Positions 42,941-51,792 of a stretch of DNA of 64,000 bases are shown here, piece after piece. Both the position numbers and the translations under genes were made by a program. How positions within the stretch are numbered: the first letter of the stretch is position 1; every line of letters begins with the position of its first letter. The notes below the pieces were generated by a model. That model was not told where the DNA came from, searched no databases, and saw nothing but the letters and a program-made list of their open reading frames with translations. Source of the DNA: Hymenobacter sediminis (GTDB lineage: Bacteria; Bacteroidota; Bacteroidia; Cytophagales; Hymenobacteraceae); assembly GCF_003231285.1 (NCBI RefSeq), contig NZ_QKNS01000003.1:1-64000 (forward strand), written 5' to 3'.

Positions 42941-43951
42941 CTACCCAGCCAGAATTTCCAACTGCCAGCGTAATTCCTCAATCCGGATGGGGTAGGGGGC
43001 GTCGTTAATCAGCGTTTGGTACACTGCTTCAAACAAACCGGGGTAGTTACCACGCAGAGCGGCAAGAGTGGTCACGGATTTCTCGCCGGTTTCGGCTACT
43101 ACGGTCAGCTCACCTTCGCTGCTATCCAGGCCGTAGGCGGCATCGGTAGGCAATAGGCCTTGGTCGAGTTGGGTTTCCTGCACATCGGTGCGCTGTTTCT
43201 GGAAGGAGCCTTGGGTGCCGTGCAGCACGTAGGCAGGCACCGGGGCGGCCGTCAGCAGGCTACCCGTCACGAACACGTTCAGACCACCAGGATAGGCGAG
43301 GTGGAAGTGGAAATAATCGTTTACCCGCGACTTGGGCCGGTTGCAGCTCAGGGTTTTGTGTACGCGCTCGGGCCGCCCAAACAAGCTCAGGGCCTGGTCC
43401 AGCACATGGGGGCCCAGGTCGTAGCTGAGGCCGCTGCCGGGGGTAGCGGGGTCTTCCTTGAACACCTTGGCGTTGAGCGCCGTCTTGTACCGATCAAAGC
43501 GGAAATGCACTTCGGTAATTCGGCCCAGCTGCCGGCTCTCCACTACCTCCCGCACCAGCTGAAAGTCACTGTCCCAGCGGCGGTTCTGGTAGGCCAATAC
43601 GTGCAGGTTGCGCTCCTGAGCCAGTTGCACCAACTCATCCAGCTCGGCCACCGTGGTAGCTACGGGCTTTTCGATGAGCACATGCTTGCCTGCGCGTAGG
43701 GCTTGGCAGGCCAGTTGAAAATGGGTATTGTTGGGCGTGTTGATGATGACCAGCTCCAGTTCCGGATCGGCCAGCAGCTCATCTACGCTGTCGTAGCTGA
43801 TAACGTCGGGGTAGAAGTCGGCCACTTGCTTACGGCTTCGTTCTACCACGGCTCGCAGTTGAAAGCCCGGGTGGGTAGCAATAAAAGGCGCGTGAAAAAT
43901 GCGGCCTGACATGCCGAACGCCAAGAGGCCGGTTTGGATAGGATTGCGCAT
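42941..43951 (-). CDS. Gfo/Idh/MocA-family oxidoreductase
   Basis: A 336-residue NAD(P)-dependent dehydrogenase. The Rossmann start (TGLLAFGMSGRIFHAPF) and the EKPVATT motif with the conserved lysine (about 90-96) are clear; the C-terminal alpha/beta domain carries SGLSYDLGPHVLDQAL with the catalytic Asp/His pair. Substrates are sugars or cyclitols. Start at ATG 43951; the frame runs on to 44143 and overlaps the divergent methyltransferase, so it is rejected. Confidence 0.9.
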   Translation of the reverse strand: MRNPIQTGLLAFGMSGRIFHAPFIATHPGFQLRAVVERSRKQVADFYPDVISYDSVDELLADPELELVIINTPNNTHFQLACQALRAGKHVLIEKPVATTVAELDELVQLAQERNLHVLAYQNRRWDSDFQLVREVVESRQLGRITEVHFRFDRYKTALNAKVFKEDPATPGSGLSYDLGPHVLDQALSLFGRPERVHKTLSCNRPKSRVNDYFHFHLAYPGGLNVFVTGSLLTAAPVPAYVLHGTQGSFQKQRTDVQETQLDQGLLPTDAAYGLDSSEGELTVVAETGEKSVTTLAALRGNYPGLFEAVYQTLINDAPYPIRIEELRWQLEILAG

Positions 43952-44062
43952 AAGAAAAGGGGTAGGACGGTGAATAGCAGTACGGCAACGCCCGCCGAAA
44001 AGCCGTAAGCAGGACCATAAGCCTGTCACTTCACAAACAAACGCACAAACTTCCAGATCCCG

Positions 44063-44803
44063 ATGCCCACCCTCGACCGTTTCTCGTCCCAAGCTGAACT
44101 CTACGCCCGCTACCGCATCGACTACCCCGCGGAGTTGTACCAATGGCTGCTACCGCAGGTGCCCCAGCACGAACGTGCCTGGGACTGCGCTACCGGCAAC
44201 GGCCAAGTGGCGCTGGTGCTGGCCGAGCACTTCCAGCAGGTAGAAGCCACCGACCTGAGCACGTCTCAACTGGCTCAGGCCCCGTCCCGGTCGAATGTCA
44301 CCTACCAACCGTCGGCCGCCGAGCACACACCTTTTCCGGAGAGCTATTTCGACCTGATAACCGTGGCCCAGGCCCTGCACTGGTTTGATATGGAGGCTTT
44401 CAATGAGGAAGTCCGGCGTTTGCTGCGGCCCGGTGGGGTAGTGGCCGAGTGGGGTTATGGGCTGGTGCAGGTAGGTCCGGAGCTGAACCCGCTGATCCGG
44501 GAGTTTTACGCCGGCACCATGCGGCCCTACTGGGATGAAAACCGCTGGCACATCGACGACGAGTACGCCCGCCTACCCTTCCCGTTTGTCGGAGTGCAGC
44601 AGGCCCGGTTCGCGGTGCGGCGGCAGTGGTCGGCAGAGTGGTTTCTGAACTACCTGCGCACCTGGTCGAGCGTGGTAAAGTATGAGAAGCAACATGGCCA
44701 CGACCCGGTTTCGCTCATTGCCGAGGAACTGACCCGACTGTGGGGCCCCGGCGAGCGGCCCATAGAGTTTCCAGTTTTTGCGCGGCTGGGGCGGAAGGAA
44801 TAA
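44063..44803 (+). CDS. class I SAM-dependent methyltransferase
   Basis: A 246-residue Methyltransf_11 type protein. Motif I AWDCATGNGQVALVLAE (about 33-49), motif II around VEATDLS and the post-motif ITVAQALHWFD are visible. The HWFD residues resemble the trans-aconitate / crotonobetainyl-like methyltransferase group. The substrate is a small molecule and unknown. An ABC-ATPase remnant follows directly. Confidence 0.88.
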   Translation: MPTLDRFSSQAELYARYRIDYPAELYQWLLPQVPQHERAWDCATGNGQVALVLAEHFQQVEATDLSTSQLAQAPSRSNVTYQPSAAEHTPFPESYFDLITVAQALHWFDMEAFNEEVRRLLRPGGVVAEWGYGLVQVGPELNPLIREFYAGTMRPYWDENRWHIDDEYARLPFPFVGVQQARFAVRRQWSAEWFLNYLRTWSSVVKYEKQHGHDPVSLIAEELTRLWGPGERPIEFPVFARLGRKE

Positions 44804-44813
44804 TCCGGTTCGG

Positions 44814-45143
44814 ATGGCCTTGCGCTTGCGTATCCGTTCTCGCCTATTGATAGTCTTGTATCTGAAGGCTCTGGCGTTATTCTACCGCTCTGTGCTGCAC
44901 GCCCACACCTACTTTTCCTTGTTTGATGAGCCTTTTACCGGGGTGATGCCCGTCCATATTGAACAGCTGGCCGACCTTATCCGGCAGACAAAAGCGCGCA
45001 AGGGCATCCTGCTCACCGACCACCGCTACGTCAAAGTACTACCCCTCTGCGACGTGGTATACCTGCTGCACGGCGGCCGGCTGGATCAACTCCCGCCAAA
45101 CCCTCTGCCCGCCTTGCGCGACCGGGGTTATCTTGCGAACTGA
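44814..45143 (+). pseudogene. remnant of an ABC transporter ATPase (C-terminal part)
   Basis: The frame reads FSLFDEPFTGVMPVHIEQL, then KGILLTDHRY and VVYLLHGGRLDQL. These are the Walker B, D-loop and H-loop (switch histidine) parts of an ABC ATPase of the small Bacteroidota LptB-like type. Walker A and the LSGG signature are absent, since the 5' half is replaced by a basic, hydrophobic stretch just after the methyltransferase stop. It cannot bind ATP properly and is taken as a decayed gene. Confidence 0.65.
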
Positions 45144-45154
45144 TTCTGCGCTCT

Positions 45155-46294
45155 ATGTCTACTGCTGTTTCGCCCCAATTACTACCCCTCAGCGGCTTAC
45201 AGGTGCTGGAACTGGCCTCGGTGCTGGCTGGTCCGCAGGTAGGGCAGTTTCTGGCGGAATTAGGTGCCGAGGTGCTGAAAATTGAAGCTCCGGCCGGCGA
45301 CGTAACCCGTACCTGGCGCACCCCTGCCGAAGCTGCTGACGGACCTGTTTCAGCGTATTTCAGCTGCGCCAACTGGGGCAAAACCAGTAAGGTGCTTGAT
45401 TTGACTACCCCTGCCGGCCGCGCCGAAGTGCACCGCCTTGCGGCCACCGCCGACATCGTGCTGGCTAGCTATAAGCCCGGCGACGCCGAGAAGCTGCAAG
45501 TAGATTATGCCGCTTTATCGGCCCTGAATCCGCGCCTGCTGTACGGCCACATCACCGGCTACGGGCCCGATGCCAGTCGGGCTGGCTACGATGCGGTGCT
45601 GCAGGCTGAAACGGGCTTTATGCACCTCAATGCTCCCAGCAGGGGTCATGAGCCTCAGAAAATGCCGGTGGCGCTGGTTGATCTGCTTACGGCGCACCAA
45701 CTGAAAGAAGGCTTGCTGACAGCCCTCTACCAGCGCGAAAAAACCGGCCGTGGTGCCTTGGTGCAGGTTTCGCTCTGGAGCAGCGCGCTGGCTTCCTTGG
45801 CCAATCAGGCAGCTACCTACCTCGTCACGGGCCACGACCCTCAGCCCCTGGGCTCCGGCCACCCGAGCATCGTGCCCTATGGCACCGTGTACACTGCCGC
45901 CGACGGAGTGCGCTTGTTGCTGGCAGTAGGTGCCGACCGGCAGTTTCAGCAGCTGTGCGCAGTGTTAGAGCGCCCTGAGTGGGCCACCGACGCGCGCTTT
46001 CACACTAACACCGACCGGGTAGCGCACCGCGTTGCATTGGAGGAACTGTTGCACCAGCGCATTGCGGAGGTAGCTGGCACCGAGTTGCTCGCGGAGCTAG
46101 AGCGGCGGCTAGTGCCTGCTGGCGCCGTCCGGACGGTAGGGGAGGCCCTACAGCAGGAAACAGCTGCCCCGATGCTGCTACCGCCTACCCCGGAGTTTCC
46201 ACATGCGGGTTTGCGCACGGTGGCGTTCCGCAGCAACGCCTGGCCGGTTGCCGACCAGTTGCTACCCCCGCCTGCGCTGGGTAGTGCACCCTAA
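45155..46294 (+). CDS. CaiB/BaiF family CoA transferase
   Basis: A 379-residue class III CoA transferase, which moves CoA between carboxylic acids through a covalent aspartyl intermediate. The catalytic Asp is D176 in PVALVDLLTA; the N-terminal GLQVLELASVLAGPQVG and the ANWGKTSKVLDL segment are as in formyl- or succinyl-CoA transferases. Carboxylic acid substrate unknown. The gene stands alone on this strand, 11 bases after the ABC remnant. Confidence 0.9.
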   Translation: MSTAVSPQLLPLSGLQVLELASVLAGPQVGQFLAELGAEVLKIEAPAGDVTRTWRTPAEAADGPVSAYFSCANWGKTSKVLDLTTPAGRAEVHRLAATADIVLASYKPGDAEKLQVDYAALSALNPRLLYGHITGYGPDASRAGYDAVLQAETGFMHLNAPSRGHEPQKMPVALVDLLTAHQLKEGLLTALYQREKTGRGALVQVSLWSSALASLANQAATYLVTGHDPQPLGSGHPSIVPYGTVYTAADGVRLLLAVGADRQFQQLCAVLERPEWATDARFHTNTDRVAHRVALEELLHQRIAEVAGTELLAELERRLVPAGAVRTVGEALQQETAAPMLLPPTPEFPHAGLRTVAFRSNAWPVADQLLPPPALGSAP

Positions 46295-46701
46295 TAAGCA
46301 GTAAGGTACGCCGGAGGTTCATGGTAGAACGCCAGGTAGGGCCGCAGGCGGAGCATCTTGCGCGCTTCCCCCAAGCCGTCACGCCAAACTTGTCAAGACG
46401 TCTCGCCTGCTGACGTGGCAATGGAAATCTGGCATCATCATGCAACGCGAAATGCTTCAGTTGTGCTTCTGCATGATAACTCACTTATTTGACCACCCAT
46501 CATATCCTTAGCGAGAGATACTGCGGATTGATATGCTGGGTGAAATTCATCTGGGCAATAGGAGTACGCACGAAATCGAATCGGCCGCTGAGTAAACTCC
46601 TACCCCTGAAATTTGCGTAGATACCAGCCGAAAGGTTGCCGATTCGTGCAGCTGTTTTTCCACCTCCGTGCTGGGTAATACCGCCGCTGATTTGCTTTTT
46701 C
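46295..46701. other. intergenic region with decayed elements
   Basis: 407 bases. At 46378-46420 is a worn left arm of palindrome family A (gtcacgccaaacttgtcaag, then tctcgcctgctgacgt). At 46500-46703 on the minus strand is a possible outer-membrane protein remnant. Nothing else is supported. Confidence 0.5.
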
Positions 46702-46703
46702 AT
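46500..46703 (-). pseudogene. possible outer-membrane protein remnant
   Basis: A 67-codon minus frame with coding-like composition (IGNLSAGIYANFRGRSLLSG, FDFVRTPIAQMNFTQ). The alternating aromatic/polar pattern recalls beta-strands of an outer-membrane protein C-terminus. Its start overlaps the opposite-strand gene at 46702, so a full gene is not possible. Weak evidence. Confidence 0.25.
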
Positions 46704-47541
46704 GGAAGATACGCCTCATACTACGTCCGCCCCCATTGCGCCCGTGCAGCTAAACGATGCCGCCCTTGGCGCACCAGCTACCACCACGGGCAGCCCCAAC
46801 ACCGATGGTCAGCCGACCCACGCGCCCGGCGAGCCTGGCCCTACCCCCGAAGACCGCCTCGACCAGATTTTCGAAGGCCTGAAACAGAAGTCATCCACTA
46901 AGCAGGCCATTTACCGCAACACGCTGGCTACCTTCGACATGCTGCGGAAAGTGTCGCAGGAGTTGGTCGTAGAGTTGAGCCGCAAGATTACGCCCGTCGA
47001 TTCGACGGTGGTGATTGAGTACCGGCCGGTAAATGAAATGGAGTTTCACATCCGCTTCTCCGGCGACCTGCTGGTGTTCGTGCTGCACTCCAACATCGTT
47101 ACCTTCCCCGAAGATTATGGCCCCATGGCCACCCAGTACGTGCAAGATGATTTCCGGCGCCGGTTCTTCGGGCACATGATGGCCTACAACTTCATGGCCG
47201 ACAGCATCAAATACCAGCGCATGAACGACCCTGGCTACCTGGTAGGCCGCTTGCTCGTCAACATTGATAATCACTATTTCCTGGAAGGCGTGCAGCAGCT
47301 GGAGTTGCCTGATAACGATATGTCAGACAATAAGATAACTGAAGAGGCGCTTAAGCTCTTTGTGGAAAGCGCTATGATTGCCGCCGTCAATAACGACCTG
47401 ATTGCACCCCCGCTCGATGACATTCAGAAAATCAACGTGAAGCAGAAGCTGGAAAACCAACAGGTCAGTCGGGCCCGCAAAGTTGGCTTTAGCTTCTCCC
47501 ACGAACAGTCTCCCATCAGCATCGACGGCCTACCGTACTAG
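46702..47541 (+). CDS. conserved-looking soluble protein of unknown function
   Basis: A 279-residue protein. The first 45 residues are a disordered Pro/Thr/Gly-rich tail (MEDTPHTTSAPIAPVQLN). The rest (about 50-250) is a compact alpha/beta domain with DRLDQIFEGLKQKSSTKQAIYRN split over helices, then FHIRFSGDLLVFVLHSNIV. No signal peptide, membrane helix or known catalytic motif. Start ATG 46702 fits the leader; the frame is open to 46636. I do not recognise the family. Confidence 0.75.
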   Translation: MEDTPHTTSAPIAPVQLNDAALGAPATTTGSPNTDGQPTHAPGEPGPTPEDRLDQIFEGLKQKSSTKQAIYRNTLATFDMLRKVSQELVVELSRKITPVDSTVVIEYRPVNEMEFHIRFSGDLLVFVLHSNIVTFPEDYGPMATQYVQDDFRRRFFGHMMAYNFMADSIKYQRMNDPGYLVGRLLVNIDNHYFLEGVQQLELPDNDMSDNKITEEALKLFVESAMIAAVNNDLIAPPLDDIQKINVKQKLENQQVSRARKVGFSFSHEQSPISIDGLPY

Positions 47542-47640
47542 GGGCGCTACGAGTTTGCTGCTCTAGTGGCATAAGCTTCCTGCTAAAATCATGTAAGAGC
47601 GAAATATTAATAAATAAGCTTAGGGCAAATACTAATAATG

Positions 47641-47688
47641 CCCCGCGGGGCGACACCTATTGTTCAACGATAGGTGCGCCCCGCGGGG
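47641..47688. terminator. bidirectional terminator
   Basis: 19- to 20-base arms (47641-47660 with 47670-47688) with one bulge, then GGATTTGTTT; between two convergent genes. Confidence 0.78.
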
Positions 47689-47765
47689 GATTTGTTTGAT
47701 TACTGGGGGTAGGAAGGCTGCCGATTAGTAGGCTTGGTTGAGTGTCAGACTCACCAGTTTACGGC

Positions 47766-48743
47766 TTACCGCACTGAGTACCCCACTTTCTCGCGTACTT
47801 TATTGAGGACGGTGGTGCCGTATTCCTGGGCTTTGTGGGCACCTTCGGCCAGCTTGCGGTCAATTTCAGGCAGGTTGCTCATATAGTAGGCAAACTGCTC
47901 CCGCTCCTGAGCAAAACGGGTGCGAACCAGCTCGTACAAGGCAGTTTTGGCGTGGCCGTAGCCGTAGCCGCCGCGCAGGTAGTTCTGGCGCATTTCTTCC
48001 ACCTCGGCGGGTGAGGCCAGCAGAGAGTAGAGCTTAAAAGTGGTATCGGTATCGGGGTTTTTGGGGTCCTCCAGCGGAGTGCTGTCCGATACGATGCTGC
48101 GGATGGTTTTGAGCAGGGTCTTGTCATCCACGAAGATGTCGATGATGTTGCCGTAGCTCTTGCTCATCTTCTGCCCATCGAGGCCGGGCACTATCATCAC
48201 CCGCTCGTCGGTGCGGGCCTGGGGCAGCACGAAGGTTTCACCATAGCGGTTGTTGAAGGCCGAGGCAATGTCGCGGGTAATTTCCAGGTGCTGAACCTGA
48301 TCCTTGCCCACGGGCACAAAATCCACGTCGTAGAGCAGAATGTCGGCCGCCATGAGCACGGGATACGTGAACAGGCCCGCATTCACGTCGGAGAGGCGGT
48401 TGCTTTTGTCCTTGAACGAGTGTGCATTCGCCAGCATGGGGTAGGGCGTGAAGCACGAGAGGTACCAGGCCAGCTCCGTTACCTGCGGTACATCCGACTG
48501 GCGGTAGAACAGGTTCTTCTCCGTATCGAAGCCGCAGGCCAGCCAAGCTGCTGCTACCGCGTAGGTGTTCTGGCGCAGCGTTTCGGCGTCGCGCACGGTG
48601 GTCAGCGAGTGCAAATCAGCAATAAACAGCAGCGACTCGTTGGCACTTTGCTGCGACAGTTCAATGGCCGGAAGAATGGCGCCGAGCAGGTTGCCCAAGT
48701 GCGGGCGGCCAGTGCTTTGGATGCCGGTAAGAATGCGGGACAT
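47766..48743 (-). CDS. trpS: tryptophanyl-tRNA synthetase
   Basis: A 325-residue class I synthetase that charges tRNA-Trp. The N-terminal GIQSTGRPHLGNLLGA contains the HIGH-like motif (PHLGN), and GLDGQKMSKSYGN holds KMSKS (about 186-198). The family's DQVQHLEITRDIA tryptophan-pocket segment is present. Length is normal. The small exported-protein gene lies 9 bases upstream (ends at 48753), so the two may share a transcript. Confidence 0.96.
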   Translation of the reverse strand: MSRILTGIQSTGRPHLGNLLGAILPAIELSQQSANESLLFIADLHSLTTVRDAETLRQNTYAVAAAWLACGFDTEKNLFYRQSDVPQVTELAWYLSCFTPYPMLANAHSFKDKSNRLSDVNAGLFTYPVLMAADILLYDVDFVPVGKDQVQHLEITRDIASAFNNRYGETFVLPQARTDERVMIVPGLDGQKMSKSYGNIIDIFVDDKTLLKTIRSIVSDSTPLEDPKNPDTDTTFKLYSLLASPAEVEEMRQNYLRGGYGYGHAKTALYELVRTRFAQEREQFAYYMSNLPEIDRKLAEGAHKAQEYGTTVLNKVREKVGYSVR

Positions 48744-48752
48744 TGAGGTAGG

Positions 48753-49340
48753 TTATTTAATTTGACCTGAATTGTATTCCTGAACGATAGCACGGATCTT
48801 ATCCTCATCTAGAGCCTCTTGATTGATAAAGCTTACTATGTCAGGACGATCTTTGACAAAAGAGGAAAGTATAGGGCGAGCTTTTTTATCAACTAGAGGG
48901 ATACTGACTAGCTGTTCTCCACGCCGACGAATAAGTAAAAGGCCGACATATTGACCTCGGCTATACTTATCCTTCATGTTGCCCACCAAAAGTGTGTACT
49001 TCAAAAGCTCTACTTTACCAGTGTCCAACACCTCGGCAAAGTCTTGTTTAATATGATATTTTGGCGTCAAAGGCATGCCATTGTTCAATTCGAAATCATA
49101 AACAGGAACAAAAAGCCTATTGGAGACTTTGAATGATTTCACCTGTTTGGGAGAAAAAGACGATTTGCCTTTTTTCTCATTCGTTTTTAAGATTAACTCA
49201 GCACCCATTCCTGATGAGTATTTAAGTTCGCCCTCGCCTTTAGTGCCGTCAAGTAACTCGTAGGAACCGGGGGTAAATTCGCGTTGTGCCAAACATGCTG
49301 AAGGCAATAGAACAGCAAGGCATACGTAGAGAAGACGCAT
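48753..49340 (-). CDS. AT-rich exported protein of unknown function
   Basis: A 195-residue protein with signal peptide (MRLLYVCLAVLLPSACLAQ; a cysteine lies near the cleavage site but without a good lipobox). The mature part is basic and lysine-rich, with beta-strand character. The gene is clearly AT-richer than its neighbours and uses other codons, which suggests recent arrival or relaxed selection. It is placed directly upstream of trpS. Family not recognised. Confidence 0.72.
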   Translation of the reverse strand: MRLLYVCLAVLLPSACLAQREFTPGSYELLDGTKGEGELKYSSGMGAELILKTNEKKGKSSFSPKQVKSFKVSNRLFVPVYDFELNNGMPLTPKYHIKQDFAEVLDTGKVELLKYTLLVGNMKDKYSRGQYVGLLLIRRRGEQLVSIPLVDKKARPILSSFVKDRPDIVSFINQEALDEDKIRAIVQEYNSGQIK

Positions 49341-49405
49341 GGAAAAAGAATAGTAGTTTATTCGAGTATGATGAAAACTTAAAACCGTAAGGTAATTAAG
49401 AGTAG

Positions 49406-50155
49406 CTACACGCTTACATCAGCGGCGGCTTCCTGCTGTAGCTCCACGGTTTCCTCTTTCCCTAGGTAGCGGTCGATGAGAAAGTGGGCTAGATATAGCA
49501 CCGGTGTGAGCAGAATGGCCGCCGCGAATTTATACCAGTAATTGGTGTTTGCCACGCTCAGCACTTGGTCAAATGTCCAGTTGCCGAACACGTAGAATGC
49601 CACGAACAAAACCACGAAGGAATCGACGAGCTGGGAAATGAGTGTAGAACCGGTGGCCCGTAGCCACACATAGCGCCCGCCTGCTACCCTTCTGAACCAC
49701 TGAAACACCGAGGCATCCAGCACCTGCCCAATAATAAAGGCCGCGATGGAGCCGATGATAATGCCCAAGCCCTGGCGGAAAATACTCTGATAAGCAAACT
49801 CAATGTTGAATGGCCGCCCCTGAGCGTCTTTGCTGTTGACATCGAGCCAGAACTGAGCCGGGGGCAGCTTGGTAGTAGCCAGAATGACAAGGAAGGCATA
49901 CAGAATCAGGCCTACCGTGAGAAAGCTCACGCGCAGCACGCCTTGCCGCCCGAAATACTCATTGATAATATCGGTGGTAATGAACACCACGGGCCAAATA
50001 ATGACGCCTGCCGTCAGGTTGCCGGGCAGGCCCAGCAGCGCATCCACCGAGAAAATCTTGACCCCGATAATTTCTGCCAGCAGCGCATTCACAATGAAAA
50101 TACCGCTGAGGACAAGATAAAGCTGCTGTTTCTTTTGGGTAAACGTGGAGGCCAT
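49406..50155 (-). CDS. queuosine precursor transporter (VUT/YhhQ family)
   Basis: A 249-residue membrane protein with about six helices. The family's GVIIWPVVFITTDIINEYFG segment (split at about 52-71) and later VDSFVVLFVAFYVFG are conserved. E. coli YhhQ imports preQ0/preQ1, precursors of queuosine in tRNA. Start at ATG 50155; the longer frame to 50218 adds an unsupported basic stretch. No other queuosine gene is in the window. Confidence 0.88.
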   Translation of the reverse strand: MASTFTQKKQQLYLVLSGIFIVNALLAEIIGVKIFSVDALLGLPGNLTAGVIIWPVVFITTDIINEYFGRQGVLRVSFLTVGLILYAFLVILATTKLPPAQFWLDVNSKDAQGRPFNIEFAYQSIFRQGLGIIIGSIAAFIIGQVLDASVFQWFRRVAGGRYVWLRATGSTLISQLVDSFVVLFVAFYVFGNWTFDQVLSVANTNYWYKFAAAILLTPVLYLAHFLIDRYLGKEETVELQQEAAADVSV

Positions 50156-50239
50156 AGGAGGGGAGAAGACGGGTGCGGAGCGGAAAAATGCTACCCCCAG
50201 CCGGGGGCGCAACCTCAAACCAGTAAGCAGGCGCTAGGG

Positions 50240-51157
50240 TTATTCAGCCACGCTTACGCTGAGGCCTTCCACGGCCAGCTCCGTCCACTCGAACATGGTT
50301 TTGGCTTCGGCCAGCAGCGGGAGCAGGTCGCGGTAGCGGCTGGAAAAGTGCCCGATTAGTAGGCGGTGCACCTCGGCGCGGCGGGCCAGTAGCCCCGCCT
50401 GGCGGGCCGTAGAATGGTGCGTCACCAGGGCCCGGTCGCGCAAATCATCCAAGAAAGTAGCCTCGTGGTAGAGTAGATCCACGCCGTGCACCAGGTCGGC
50501 CAGGCTTTCGGTATAAAGAGTATCGGAGCAGTAGGCGTAGCTACGGGCGTGCTTGGGCTCCAGGGTTACGCTGTGGTTCTGAATCAGCAGCTGGCCCTGC
50601 TCATCGCGCACATCGTCGCCGAGGGTGAGGGCGTTCAGCTGTTGGGGGGTGAGGCCCGCGGGCAGCAGTTCCGGCAGCAGCCGACGGCGCTTGGGCTTCT
50701 CCCGGAACAGATAGCCGCAGCACGGAATGCGGTGGCGCATGGGCAGCGTATGCACCGTCAGGTTTTTATCCTCGAACACCTGCACGTACTGGGTGGTATC
50801 AACGGGCGTGAATTCCAGCTCGAAGCTCAGGTGAGTGTAGGAGTGCCGGAACTGCGTGGTGAGCACCTCATCGAGGCCGGGCGGGCCGAACAGGCGCAGG
50901 GGCTCGGTACGACCATTGAGGTGCATGGTGCCGAGCAGTCCGAAAAGCCCGAAAAAATGGTCGCCGTGGAGGTGGCTGATGAAAATGGTTTGGATGCGCT
51001 GGTGCCGGATTTTGTGCTCCATCAGCCGGCGCTGGGTGTCTTCGCCACAATCAATGAGGTAGGGCGTGTTGCCCACCGTCAGGACCTGCGCCGTATGGTG
51101 GCGGTCCATGAACGGGGTAGCGGAGGCACTGCCCAGAATTTTCAGCTCGAACTCCAA
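50240..51157 (-). CDS. rnz: ribonuclease Z
   Basis: A 305-residue metallo-beta-lactamase-fold endonuclease that trims the 3' end of tRNA precursors. The zinc motif is FISHLHGDHFFGLFG (HxHxDH, about 59-73); further metal ligands lie in the later YCSDT, LYHEATF and LIGHFSSRY segments. The central exosite arm with GYLFREKPKRRRLLP is the RNase Z flexible arm. Preceded by a STAS gene, an order common in Bacteroidota. Confidence 0.95.
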   Translation of the reverse strand: MEFELKILGSASATPFMDRHHTAQVLTVGNTPYLIDCGEDTQRRLMEHKIRHQRIQTIFISHLHGDHFFGLFGLLGTMHLNGRTEPLRLFGPPGLDEVLTTQFRHSYTHLSFELEFTPVDTTQYVQVFEDKNLTVHTLPMRHRIPCCGYLFREKPKRRRLLPELLPAGLTPQQLNALTLGDDVRDEQGQLLIQNHSVTLEPKHARSYAYCSDTLYTESLADLVHGVDLLYHEATFLDDLRDRALVTHHSTARQAGLLARRAEVHRLLIGHFSSRYRDLLPLLAEAKTMFEWTELAVEGLSVSVAE

Positions 51158-51280
51158 AATCAGCTACTGGCTGCCAGCGGGTGGCTGGCAGCCCGGTTAG
51201 TGAAAGAAAGCGGCAGGCGGCCCAAAATGTCTGCTGCCGGAAAAGAAAAAGCTGCTGGCCGATAGCCATTAGCTCGAAAA

Positions 51281-51310
51281 CTAACAGCTAACAGCCAACA
51301 GCCAACAGCT
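51281..51310. repeat. short tandem 7-mer repeat
   Basis: Four successive units of aacagct/aacagcc in the gap between the STAS gene and rnz. Confidence 0.6.
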
Positions 51311-51319
51311 CAAAAAAGC

Positions 51320-51694
51320 TTACTCTTTGCTGGTCAGGTCGCGCTCAATGGCGTGCAGAAAAATGCGGTCAATGCCTTCCTCTACCGTAGGCAGAATGTG
51401 CAGAACCGACTCCAGCTTGCTGATGGTGATGAGCTTCATCACGTGGTCTTGCAGGCCGGTTAGCACGAGCAGGCCACCGGTAGAATTGCACAAACGGTTG
51501 GCAATGAGGATAGAGCTCAGTCCCGACGAATCGGTGTATTTTACGTTGCTCAGGTCCAGAATTAGGTTGTTGATGCCTTCTGCATTCAGCTTCACGAACT
51601 CCGATTTCAGATCCGGCGCAACTGTAGTGTCGAGCTTTTTCTCGTCAATCGTGATAATCGTGTAGGTCTCCTTTTTATCTATTGAGTACTTCAT
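51320..51694 (-). CDS. STAS-domain protein (anti-sigma factor antagonist type)
   Basis: A 124-residue single STAS domain, as in SpoIIAA. The phosphorylatable serine region is VKYTDSSGLSSIL (about 50-62). Such proteins bind an anti-sigma factor when unphosphorylated and so free a sigma factor; in Bacteroidota the partner is often not known. It is transcribed toward rnz, with a hairpin (51170-51178 with 51184-51192) in the gap. A TACCTTCG box is at 51726-51733. Confidence 0.9.
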   Translation of the reverse strand: MKYSIDKKETYTIITIDEKKLDTTVAPDLKSEFVKLNAEGINNLILDLSNVKYTDSSGLSSILIANRLCNSTGGLLVLTGLQDHVMKLITISKLESVLHILPTVEEGIDRIFLHAIERDLTSKE

Positions 51695-51725
51695 ACCGCA
51701 GGTCGTTCGGTGGTTATGGGAGTTG

Positions 51726-51733
51726 CGAAGGTA
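51726..51733 (-). promoter_or_regulatory. possible -7 promoter box of the STAS gene
   Basis: TACCTTCG on the minus strand, 32 bases upstream of the ATG at 51694; one mismatch to TAnnTTTG. Confidence 0.4.
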
Positions 51734-51792
51734 ACAAAAAAACTATTTGGGCAGACTTTGCTAACAAAGTGCTGAAAAACTGCGGTAGAGCT

